Shown: positions 15,960-22,933 of the stretch, one piece after another
Position numbering within the stretch: the first letter of the stretch is position 1
Layout: every line of letters starts with the position of its first letter
Assembly (NCBI GenBank): GCA_963741385.1
Contig: CAVUHO010000006.1
Span: 434,001-498,000 of the forward strand
DNA from: Sulfomarinibacter sp963741385
Lineage (GTDB): Bacteria; Acidobacteriota; Thermoanaerobaculia; Thermoanaerobaculales; Sulfomarinibacteraceae
Direction: 5' to 3'
Length of the DNA stretch: 64,000 bases
Made by a program: the position numbers and the translations under genes
The notes under the pieces: model-generated
Databases searched by the model: none
The model's input: the letters and a program-made list of their open reading frames with translations, nothing else
Told to the model about the DNA's origin: nothing

Positions 15960-18230
15960 CTGACGACAGCGCGCAGGGCCGGGCCCTGCGGCCGCTGTGG
16001 TCGATGACCGGAGGCGCCGTCATCGCCGCATCCGCCGCGTGGTGGGCGATCGCGCCAGGTCCCTCAAGGGTTCGCGTGACTTTGATGCTCCTCGGTGTCG
16101 CTGCTCTGGCGGCCGCGCTCGTTTCGATGTCGCGAAGAAATGGCGGCGCCAACGCGATTCTGTGGTTTGCCGCGGGTCTGGCGCTGGTCGGCGGCAGAGG
16201 GCTCGGCGCTGCGGTCGACCGCCTGAACTGGGAGTCGTTGGTTTCGAACCCCGGGTCCACCCTGCGCGCCCGGGTCGTCGTGACCGAGGGTTGGAGCGAC
16301 ACCAGATGGGGCTTGCGGTCGAGGATCAGAGTCATCGCTGCCGAACTGAAGGACCATCCAATCCACCTTGCCACGAGTGCTCGCATCGAAGTCCGCGGCG
16401 CCACCCGCGCCGATGACCTGCCCGTCCCCGGCGCTGTCGTCGACATCCTTGCCCTGCCGATGGGAGATGCGGCGCAGCCCCTCCTGGTGGTGCCTTCGGC
16501 ACGGGTCGTCCACTCGACCGGCCAATCGCCGCCTGTTGCCGCGTCTGCGCGACCGCCTGACTCACGACCTGATGACCGCCGCCGGCACCGATGCCGCGCG
16601 GATCCGCACCGCCGAACTGGCCGCGGCGCTGGCCCTCGGCCGCCGCGACGTGGTCCCGGAGGCTCAGCGCGACCGCTGGCGGCGCTCGGGTTTTGCCCAC
16701 CTGCTCGCCGTCAGCGGTCTGCACGTCGGAATCGTCGGCGGTTCGGCGTGGCTGCTGGCAGCGCTGCTGGGCGCCGGACCGCGAACCGCCCGCCTCATCG
16801 CGCTGGTCGTGATCCCGACCTACGCCATCCTCGCCGGCGCATCGCCGTCGGCCGTGCGCGCGGCCCTGATGGGCGTCATCTATCTCGGCGCACGGTTTCT
16901 CGGCCGGGCAGTGTTGCCGATGGCGGCGGTCCTGTTGGCGGCGCTGGTCCTGCTCATTGCCGATCCCGGCCTGATCGCCGAGCCCGGCTTCCAGCTGACG
17001 GTCGTCATCACTGCCGCCCTGATCCGTTGGGTCCCGCCCGTCACCGCCGCCCTTCGCGGGCCGATCTGGCTGACCGGCGCCGTCGCGGTGCCGCTGGTGG
17101 CGCAGATCGCCGCCGCCCCGCTCGTGGCCTGGCATTTTCGGAGCTTCATCCCCGGGGCGATGATCGCCAACCTCCTGGCGCTGCCGATCCTCGCCCCGAC
17201 CGTCCTGGGTTCGGTCCTGGCGGCCGTGGTTGCCCCGCTGTGGGCCGGCGGCGCCGGGCTCGTGCTGGCCGCGCTCCACCTCCTGGAATCACTCCTCGGG
17301 CTGATTGGCGGCACCGCGCGGGCGGCTGAATTGATCGCCCCTGCCATCCCGATCCCGGCGGTCATCGTGCTGGCGGCCTCGGGATGGCTCGCGCTGCAGG
17401 CCCGGCGGCGGGCGGTGTGGGCGGCGTCGGCGTGGGTCGGCGCGCTGCTGCTGCTCAATCTCCGACTGCTGGTCGGATCGTCGGCGGTCGCCCCGCTGGT
17501 CACAGTGTTGCCGGTCAGCGACGGGGCGGCCGTGGTGATGGCGGCCGGCCGTGATGCCGTCCTTGCCGACGCCGGCCGTTTCCCTCGCGAGGCTGCGGTC
17601 CTGGCGGCGGACGCCGGTCACCGGAGGCTGCGGGCGCTGCTGGCCTCACACACCGACGAGGACCACATCGGCGGCGCCGTCCACGTTCTGCGGACCCTGG
17701 ACGTCGACCGCCTGGTGATCCCGAGTTGGATGTTCTCGGCAGTGGAGACCGTACCGCTGCTGCGCGCCGCCCGGTCCGCCGGAACCCGGGTGATTCCGGT
17801 GGCCCGCGGCTCGCTCCTGTCGTTGGGTTCGATCCGGCTCGAGGTGGTGTGGCCGCCGGCGCGACATCCGCCGCGGGAAGAGAACGAGCGTTCACTGGTG
17901 GTCCGCGTCGCCCTCGGGCCGGGGTCCGCGCTGATCACCTCGGACATCGGCAGGACCACCGAACGCCGCCTCAGCCTGTCGACGCGCCTCGACTGCGATG
18001 TGCTCGTCGTCCCCCACCACGGCAGCCGTAACGGCGGGTCGTCGTACCTGCTGGATGCGGCCTCACCGGCGGTGGCGCTGATACCGGCATCGCCGGGGAA
18101 CACCCACGGCCACCCTCACCACGAGGTTCTCGACCGGCTCACAGCGCGCGGGATCGTGGTCCGAATACCGACCCGGGACGAGGCCGCCGGCGCCCGCTGG
18201 AACGGCCGGCGCTGGCAAGCCTTCCCATAA
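15956..18230 (+). CDS. comEC: DNA internalization protein ComEC/Rec2, apparent frameshift near 16530
   Basis: Membrane channel for single-stranded DNA uptake. The first part has hydrophobic segments and a DUF4131-like domain (RARVVVTEGWSDTRWG..). The competence domain follows (HLLAVSGLHVGIVGG, ASPSAVRAALMG) with about eight membrane spans, then a C-terminal metallo-beta-lactamase-like domain with SHTDEDHIGGA and VVPHHGSRNGG. The frame changes between about 16520 and 16540: residues up to VVHSTGQ lie in one frame and LLPRLRDRLTHDLM onward in the next. With one base corrected the product is about 757 aa. No other competence genes are in the window. Confidence 0.88.
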
Positions 18231-18250
18231 ACCGAGCACACGAGTGAATC

Positions 18251-18266
18251 CCGAAATCCGAAATCC
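18251..18266. repeat. Short heptad repeat (CCGAAAT, two units)
   Basis: Two CCGAAAT units between comEC and the convergent sulfatase-like gene, right at the latter's stop codon. Confidence 0.6.
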
Positions 18267-18268
18267 AG

Positions 18269-19600
18269 CTACTGAATGTACCCCAGGCTCTTGAGCTGCT
18301 TCAGCGTGTCCTCATCCAGCTCTTCCTCTGCCCTCAATTGGGGATCGAGCGACGCCACGGCCACCAGCTTTTCCCACGCCTGGAGGTGGCGGACCATCAC
18401 CTCGAGCTTGTCGCTCTCGCGGGAGGCGAGGTCGTCGGTCGCCGCAGGGTCGAGGACGAGGTCATAGAGCACCGCGTTCAGCCCTGAGATTCCGCTGACC
18501 ATGACGAGACCGCCGAGGGCCACGAACCGCTGACCGCCGCCCTGCGGCGACTCCGCGAACGCCACGTAGGGCGGCTGGCCGGATCCGTCGAGGATCGGCA
18601 GCAGGCTGGCGCCCTGCACACCGGCCGGCACCGACTGACCGGCGAGTTCGAGAATGGTCGGCATCAGGTCCACCACCTCGACCACCTTGGACACCCTCTG
18701 CGCGTCCCGTCCGCCGGGAAGGCGGATCATCAGCGGCACGTGGGTGACCGCCGGGTACAGCGTCTCGCCAAAGAGATCCCCGTGTTCCTGGAGCGCAAAT
18801 CCGTTGCTGCCGAGTACGACGATGATCGCTTTCCGGTCGAGACCGAGATTGCGGACCTGTTGAAGGAAAGCGCCCAGCAGCGAATCGATGACCTGGACCC
18901 GGGCCGCGTACCACGTCCGCACCCACTCGAGGTCGCCGGCGTCGAACCCGACCGGATCCCCGGCCGCCCGCGAGGCCAAAACCTCTTGCACCCGAGCGTT
19001 CATGCCTGCGGGCTGACCACTGCCTTCGAGGAGGGCATTGACCTGTTCGAGAGCCACCCGCGACCATCCGCCCACTACCAGCAGGAAGTTCTCGTCAGCG
19101 TGGTCAGCCATCCAGCCGGCCGCAGCCACCCCGGGAGTGACCGAGGTCTGGTAGGAGTCGAAACCCTGGGCCAGACCGTGGTCGCTGTCGCTAGGCCCGC
19201 CCTCGATGAAGGCGGCGGTGCTGTAGCCCGCGGCGCCGAGCGCCTCGGCCAGGGTCGCGGCGTCGTCGGCCATGGAGTCGCCCGGACTTCGCAGGCCGTT
19301 GGTCGTCGGGTACAGGCCGCTGAACAGGGTCGCCAGCGAGGGCTGGAGCTGCGGCGCCTGGGCAAACGCCCACTCGAAGGTTGCCGACTCGGCCGCCAGG
19401 GAATCAAACACCGGTGTGGCCGCTGGCGCGCCACAGCACCCCAGCGCGTCGGTCCGCAGACCGTCGATGGCGACAACGATGACGGGCACCGCGTCGGTTT
19501 TTACTGCCTGATTCACGCCGCCATCGCCCCCGCAGGACGTCATCAGAATCAGGGCAACACAGCCCATCGCCACCACACCGCAGGAAGTCCGTTGTTTCAT
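18269..19600 (-). CDS. Sulfatase-family lipoprotein lacking the formylglycine motif
   Basis: 443 residues. A lipoprotein signal ends in LMTSC (C23), followed by an alkaline-phosphatase-superfamily sulfatase fold: VIVVAIDGLRTDALG carries the metal-binding aspartate, and FSGLYPTTNGLRSPGDS follows the usual active-site helix. Where true sulfatases have C/S-x-P-S-R, this protein reads LQPSLATLFSG, so both the formylglycine residue and the arginine are missing. It may be a phosphodiesterase-type or inactive member. The C-terminus LKQLKSLGYIQ is an ending I associate with acidobacterial sulfatase-like proteins. Confidence 0.8.
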   Translation of the reverse strand: MKQRTSCGVVAMGCVALILMTSCGGDGGVNQAVKTDAVPVIVVAIDGLRTDALGCCGAPAATPVFDSLAAESATFEWAFAQAPQLQPSLATLFSGLYPTTNGLRSPGDSMADDAATLAEALGAAGYSTAAFIEGGPSDSDHGLAQGFDSYQTSVTPGVAAAGWMADHADENFLLVVGGWSRVALEQVNALLEGSGQPAGMNARVQEVLASRAAGDPVGFDAGDLEWVRTWYAARVQVIDSLLGAFLQQVRNLGLDRKAIIVVLGSNGFALQEHGDLFGETLYPAVTHVPLMIRLPGGRDAQRVSKVVEVVDLMPTILELAGQSVPAGVQGASLLPILDGSGQPPYVAFAESPQGGGQRFVALGGLVMVSGISGLNAVLYDLVLDPAATDDLASRESDKLEVMVRHLQAWEKLVAVASLDPQLRAEEELDEDTLKQLKSLGYIQ

Positions 19601-19648
19601 CTTTGGAACACCCTCCCGGGAGACGCGAGTCTAACATGGGGCGGGCTT

Positions 19649-19690
19649 GGGAAAGGGGAAAGGGGGAAAGGGGGAAAGGGAGCAGGGGGG
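19649..19690. repeat. G-tract repeat (GGGGGAAA)
   Basis: Four runs of GGGGGAAA-like units followed by a G6 run, upstream of the sulfatase-like gene. The plus strand could form a G-quadruplex. The remainder of 19601-19780 holds no gene. Confidence 0.6.
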
Positions 19691-19780
19691 CAGGGCGACG
19701 AATGAAGCCACCCGTCCCGGATCGTGTCAGGAAGCGCGAAGAGCACGATTTCGTCCGGAACTTTAGGATCGCCAACAGTA

Positions 19781-19787
19781 GTTAGGC
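19781..19787 (+). other. Integron core site at the left edge of a cassette
   Basis: GTTAGGC, the canonical G^TTRRRY recombination core, 47 nt before the toxin gene. Upstream attI or attC arms are not recognisable. It is meaningful only together with the attC at 20373-20441. Confidence 0.5.
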
Positions 19788-19798
19788 AGAATTCAGGG

Positions 19799-19826
19799 TT
19801 GACATACTTAAAAAAATATATACTTT
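19799..19826 (+). promoter_or_regulatory. Cassette-borne promoter of the toxin-antitoxin pair
   Basis: Consensus -35 TTGACA at 19799-19804 and a -10 TACTTT at 19821-19826, spacing 16. The predicted start point coincides with the toxin ATG at 19834, so the toxin message would be leaderless. The stretch is strikingly AT-rich against its surroundings. Confidence 0.6.
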
Positions 19827-19835
19827 ATAAAGTAT
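19820..19835. promoter_or_regulatory. Operator: 16-bp perfect palindrome over -10 and start codon
   Basis: ATACTTTATAAAGTAT is a perfect palindrome covering the -10 box and the first two bases of the toxin ATG. A wider inverted repeat, ACATACTT (19802-19809) and AAGTATGT (19830-19837), brackets it. It is the natural site for autorepression by the HTH antitoxin; that role is inferred. Confidence 0.65.
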
Positions 19836-20115
19836 GTGGGAAATCTATGAGCACAAACGCGTCGACCGCCAGCTCAAGAGGCTCCCCGCGGAGATTTTGA
19901 AACGATACGAGAAGTGGAAGGACATCGTCACAATATCGGGACCACAGGGGTTGCGAATGATCAAAGGATTTCATGACGAGTCATTATTTGGGAAATGGAA
20001 GGGGCACCGATCGTCTCGACTCAACAGCCAGTTCCGCGTTTTGTATCGAGTTGAGAGCGATCGAGTGCTTGTCGACGTCGTGGCGATCACCGCCCATGAC
20101 TGTCGAAGGAGGTAA
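19834..20115 (+). CDS. HigB/RelE-family toxin
   Basis: A 93-residue type II toxin of the RelE/ParE superfamily, usually a ribosome-dependent mRNA endonuclease. The pattern fits: VDRQLKRLPAEILKRYEKWKD, a glycine-rich GLRMIKGFHDESLFGKWKG, then SSRLNSQFRVLYRV and VAITAHDCRR at the end. Toxin precedes antitoxin, the order seen in HigBA systems. Base composition is less GC-rich than flanking genes. It sits inside an integron-type cassette (core 19781, attC 20373-20441). Confidence 0.85.
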   Translation: MWEIYEHKRVDRQLKRLPAEILKRYEKWKDIVTISGPQGLRMIKGFHDESLFGKWKGHRSSRLNSQFRVLYRVESDRVLVDVVAITAHDCRRR

Positions 20116-20117
20116 CC

Positions 20118-20378
20118 ATGAGCGATTACCGGAAAGCCCGTCAGAGAACTGAGGTCACCGTCGGTGAATCCGTACGGATTATTCGTGAGCTGCAGGAGTT
20201 GAGCCAGAATCAGCTTTCGGAACTCACTGGCATCCCTCAATCCACCATCTCCGCCATTGAGCGAGACCGCATCAACCTCGGAGTCGATCGAGCCAAGGTC
20301 CTCGCTCGGGCACTCAAGGTCCACCCCGCGGTTCTGGTATTCCCAAACTGGGACGTCAAAAGTGAATCCGCGGCCTAA
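20118..20378 (+). CDS. HigA-type XRE antitoxin
   Basis: An 86-residue helix-turn-helix protein of the Cro/C1 (XRE) type: LQELSQNQLSELTGIPQSTISAIE is a textbook HTH at residues 28-51. It should neutralise the preceding toxin and repress the operon through the palindrome at 19820. Its AAGGAGG ribosome site lies within the last codons of the toxin, and only two bases separate the genes, so translation is coupled. Its TAA stop is embedded in the R'' box (GCCTAAC) of the attC site, as is common in integron cassettes. Confidence 0.88.
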   Translation: MSDYRKARQRTEVTVGESVRIIRELQELSQNQLSELTGIPQSTISAIERDRINLGVDRAKVLARALKVHPAVLVFPNWDVKSESAA

Positions 20379-20441
20379 CACCTCGTTCCAGCGGACCCTC
20401 ACCCGCGGCGGGTTCGGTCCGCTGAACTCGGACCGCTAGGC
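20373..20441 (+). other. Integron attC site (59-base element), complete
   Basis: R'' GCCTAAC 20373-20379; L'' TTCCAGCGGACC 20386-20397; inner stem CTCACCCGCGGCGGGTTC 20398-20415; L' GGTCCGCTGAA 20416-20426; R' GCTAGGC 20435-20441 (one mismatch to GTTAGGC). L'' and L' pair fully except for one unpaired C, the extrahelical base used for strand choice by integron integrases. 69 bp, a usual attC length. Confidence 0.8.
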
Positions 20442-20463
20442 ACCACAAAGTCCTGGGTTTGTG

Positions 20464-20469
20464 CATAAT
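20464..20469 (+). promoter_or_regulatory. -10 box of the second cassette, leaderless layout
   Basis: CATAAT, 6 nt before the ATG at 20476. Confidence 0.4.
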
Positions 20470-20475
20470 GACTCT

Positions 20476-20715
20476 ATGAGTCCCACCGTATTTCGTGACG
20501 GCCCGTTCAGGTTCTACTTTTTCTCGCGCGAGGAGCGGCGGATGCACATCCACGTTGACTCACCCGATGGAGAAGCGAAGTTCTGGATGGAGCCGGAGAT
20601 TCAACTCGCACGCAATCACCTCTTTTCAGAACAGGATCTGATTCGAATACGTAAACTTGTAGAGGAGCATGAGGATGTCATCCGTACCGCTTGGAACGAG
20701 CACTTCGGCAGCTGA
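20476..20715 (+). CDS. DUF4160 domain protein
   Basis: 79 residues from ATG 20476; a GTG at 20461 is possible but the family begins MSPTVFRDG as here. FRFYFFSREERRMHIHVDS is the DUF4160 core, followed by FWMEPEIQLARNHLF and an HEDVIRTAWNEHF tail. DUF4160 genes typically sit directly before DUF2442 genes and are thought of as a toxin-antitoxin-like pair, though no biochemical role is established to my knowledge. It overlaps the next gene by 47 bp and shares the second cassette with it. Confidence 0.82.
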   Translation: MSPTVFRDGPFRFYFFSREERRMHIHVDSPDGEAKFWMEPEIQLARNHLFSEQDLIRIRKLVEEHEDVIRTAWNEHFGS

Positions 20716-20944
20716 GGTCACCAACATCTCTCGGCATGGTGTCTGGATGCTGATCGATGAGCGTGAGCTGTTCATGCCGTTCGAGGACTTTCCTTGGTTC
20801 CGCAATGCGTCTGTCGATTCAGTTCTGAAGCTCGAACGGACGCAACTCCATCATCTCTACTGGCCCGACCTGGACATCGACCTCACCGTTGATTCGATTG
20901 AGAACCCCGAGAATTACCCCCTCAAGTCGAAAATCCGTGCCTAA
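20669..20944 (+). CDS. DUF2442 domain protein
   Basis: 91 residues, partner of the DUF4160 gene it overlaps. It has the family layout: EVTNISRHGVWMLIDERELFMPFEDFPWF, then a helix and LYWPDLDIDLTVDSI at the end. DUF2442 proteins are small, often paired with DUF4160 and common in mobile cassettes. The exact start is uncertain because it lies inside the preceding gene; ATG 20675 is an alternative. Its TAA stop lies inside GCCTAAC of a second, truncated attC. Confidence 0.8.
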   Translation: MRMSSVPLGTSTSAAEVTNISRHGVWMLIDERELFMPFEDFPWFRNASVDSVLKLERTQLHHLYWPDLDIDLTVDSIENPENYPLKSKIRA

Positions 20945-20980
20945 CACCTCGTCCAGCGGGCCCTCACCCGCGGCGGGTTT
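20939..20980 (+). other. Truncated attC site (5' half)
   Basis: GCCTAAC at 20939-20945, CTCG spacer, TCCAGCGGGCC and the loop CTCACCCGCGGCGGGTTT closely repeat the first attC, but the L' and R' half is absent; ordinary chromosome resumes after 20980. This marks the right edge of the cassette array. Confidence 0.7.
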
Positions 20981-21000
20981 CTGACAGTCGGGAGGGCCGC

Positions 21001-21402
21001 ATGAAGCATCGCGTGTTCCTGATGGTTGTCGGTGCCCTGTTGGCCGGCTTCGCGCCGGTTGACGGCGGGGCCCAGGACCTACCGATCCCGGAAGAGTGGG
21101 AAACCTGCTACGCCTGGTTCCTGGTTGCGAACCCGGACTATGTTCCGGCCTCACAGGAAGAGGAAAGAACCCTCACGTCGGCCCACATCCAGTACCAACT
21201 GCGCCTCCAGGAGGCCGACCAGGCGATCGTGGCGGGAGGTCTCGGCAAGGGACCGGACGAGTCGATCGTAGGTCTGACCATCCTCCGCGCCGAGAGCCTC
21301 GCCGAGGCGCAGGCGATCGCCGGCGACGATCCGGCGGTGCGTGCGGGCCGACTCGTGTCGTGGGTGCGGGAGTGGTGGGTGCCCGCCGGCCGGTTGCCGT
21401 AA
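21001..21402 (+). CDS. Secreted YciI-like protein
   Basis: 133 residues with a signal peptide (MKHRVFLMVVGALLAGFAPVDGGAQ). The mature part resembles the YCII/dimeric alpha-beta barrel family: HIQYQLRLQEADQAIVAGGLG, a glycine-rich turn, SLAEAQAIAGDDPAVRAGRL and a closing VREWW. YciI proteins act as small hydrolases or isomerases, but most are cytosolic, so this exported version is unusual and its substrate is unknown. It begins immediately after the truncated attC. Confidence 0.75.
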   Translation: MKHRVFLMVVGALLAGFAPVDGGAQDLPIPEEWETCYAWFLVANPDYVPASQEEERTLTSAHIQYQLRLQEADQAIVAGGLGKGPDESIVGLTILRAESLAEAQAIAGDDPAVRAGRLVSWVREWWVPAGRLP

Positions 21403-21480
21403 GGGGAGATCGAACTGCGGTACGATACCGTCGGTCCGAATACCGGGGGATTCCCTCGAAACCGGCAACGGAGAAGAAAA

Positions 21481-22692
21481 ATGCGTCGATTGCTTGGATC
21501 CGTCTTCGTCATCTCCCTGATGATCACCCTCACCAGCTGCGCCAAAGCTCCGGCCGTCGAGCCCCTGCCCAACGGATTGCTGATCGCACTGGCGGTGCTC
21601 GAGACCGGACCGTCAGGCCCGGTGCCTCAACCCGCCCAACTCGGCATCCTCACCAACGACGGCACGTCGTGGAACTACCGCTTCATCGAAGACCCCGACA
21701 GCAACGTCTTTCACAAGGCGATGGTCTATCAACCGCTGACCGGTGAGGCCGGCATCCTCACCGCCGCCGGCACGCGGGCGATCGTCAAGCTGTGGAAACC
21801 CGACGGCACCAGCACGACTCTGTGGGAGAAGGACTTCGGCGGCAGGTTCAGCCGCATGCGCGACCTCGAGGTGGCCGACATCAACGGCGACGGGTTCTCG
21901 GACATCGCGGTCGCCACCCACGACCAGGGCGTGGTGGCGGTCCTCTGGGGAGACGGCGCCGGCGGCTTCACGGCCCAGGAGCTCGACGCCGAACCCAACA
22001 CCTTCGTCCACGAGGTCGAGTTGGGCGACCTGGACCATGATGGAGTGCTCGAAATCTACGCCACGCCGAGCCTGCCCAACAAACTCGACGGCACCCCGCA
22101 GCCCGGGGTTGTCACCCGCTACGTTCCGGGTTCGGACGAGCCCAGAGCCGTCGTCGCCGATCTCGGCGACCGCCACGCCAAGGAAATCCTGGTCGACGAC
22201 GTCGACGGCGACGGCACCGACGAGCTCTACGTGTCGGTGGAGGCGGTGGCCGGCGGGCGGGTCGAGATCCTGCGCTACGACGCCGACACCGACCCGACCG
22301 CAGGCATCCTGATCACCAGCCTCGACGACAATATGACCCGATTCCTGACCGCCGGCGACGTCGACGGCGACGGCATCAAAGAGATCGTGGCGGCCGCCAA
22401 CAAGAGCGGTCTGTGGCTGCTGCGCCCCGGCTCCGACCCACGGGCGGACTGGTCGATCGAATCGATCGACCGCAACTCGGGCGGGTTCGAGCACGCCGCC
22501 ATCCTTGCCGATCTCGACGGCGACGGCATCGACGAACTCTATGTCGCCAACGACGACGAGGGCGAGATCAACCGCTATATCTGGGTGAACGGCACGCCGC
22601 AACGCGAGCTGCTCTACACCCACCCCGAGGGGCTGTCGGGCTTCACCTGGAACATCATGCCGGTGCCCACGGCGCTGATTCCAGCGCCGTGA
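21481..22692 (+). CDS. FG-GAP/VCBS-repeat lipoprotein
   Basis: 403 residues. A lipobox LTSC (C20) predicts an outer-surface or periplasmic lipoprotein. The mature part contains at least four integrin-like FG-GAP repeats with calcium-binding DxDGDG loops: DINGDGFSD, DLDHDGVLE, DVDGDGTDE, DVDGDGIKE and DLDGDGIDE. These should fold as a beta-propeller. The function is unknown; such proteins are usually adhesion or extracellular-binding modules. GGAGAAG lies about 8 nt before the ATG. A heptad repeat follows the stop. Confidence 0.82.
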   Translation: MRRLLGSVFVISLMITLTSCAKAPAVEPLPNGLLIALAVLETGPSGPVPQPAQLGILTNDGTSWNYRFIEDPDSNVFHKAMVYQPLTGEAGILTAAGTRAIVKLWKPDGTSTTLWEKDFGGRFSRMRDLEVADINGDGFSDIAVATHDQGVVAVLWGDGAGGFTAQELDAEPNTFVHEVELGDLDHDGVLEIYATPSLPNKLDGTPQPGVVTRYVPGSDEPRAVVADLGDRHAKEILVDDVDGDGTDELYVSVEAVAGGRVEILRYDADTDPTAGILITSLDDNMTRFLTAGDVDGDGIKEIVAAANKSGLWLLRPGSDPRADWSIESIDRNSGGFEHAAILADLDGDGIDELYVANDDEGEINRYIWVNGTPQRELLYTHPEGLSGFTWNIMPVPTALIPAP

Positions 22693-22700
22693 CAATTTTG

Positions 22701-22735
22701 AATTCTTAATTCTAAATTCTTCATTCTTAATTCCC
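22701..22735. repeat. 7-bp tandem repeat (AATTCTT type)
   Basis: Five heptads AATTCTT/AATTCTA/CATTCTT in register, directly after the FG-GAP gene, followed by a C-rich stretch. Confidence 0.85.
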
Positions 22736-22840
22736 AACCACCCTCCCCCGTTCAGGGGTGGGTGGACATGTAATTTTCGCCGCTTTGTTCCGAGGTGAAC
22801 CCGCTACCCACCAACCTTGATCTCTCGATTGCGCAATCCC

Positions 22841-22884
22841 TGGGAAATCCCCGGGAAATTCCTGGGACTTCCCGAGGACTTCCC
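22841..22884. promoter_or_regulatory. Four tandem 11-bp near-palindromic sites upstream of the beta-propeller gene
   Basis: TGGGAAATCCC, CGGGAAATTCC, TGGGACTTCCC and GAGGACTTCCC are contiguous with an exact 11-bp period, about 50 nt before the start codon at 22934. The spacing equals one helical turn, as for a cooperatively binding regulator. The role is inferred. Confidence 0.5.
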
Positions 22885-22933
22885 GCGGCACCCGGACCGA
22901 CACTGCAGCACAACGATGAAAAGGAGGTGGATC

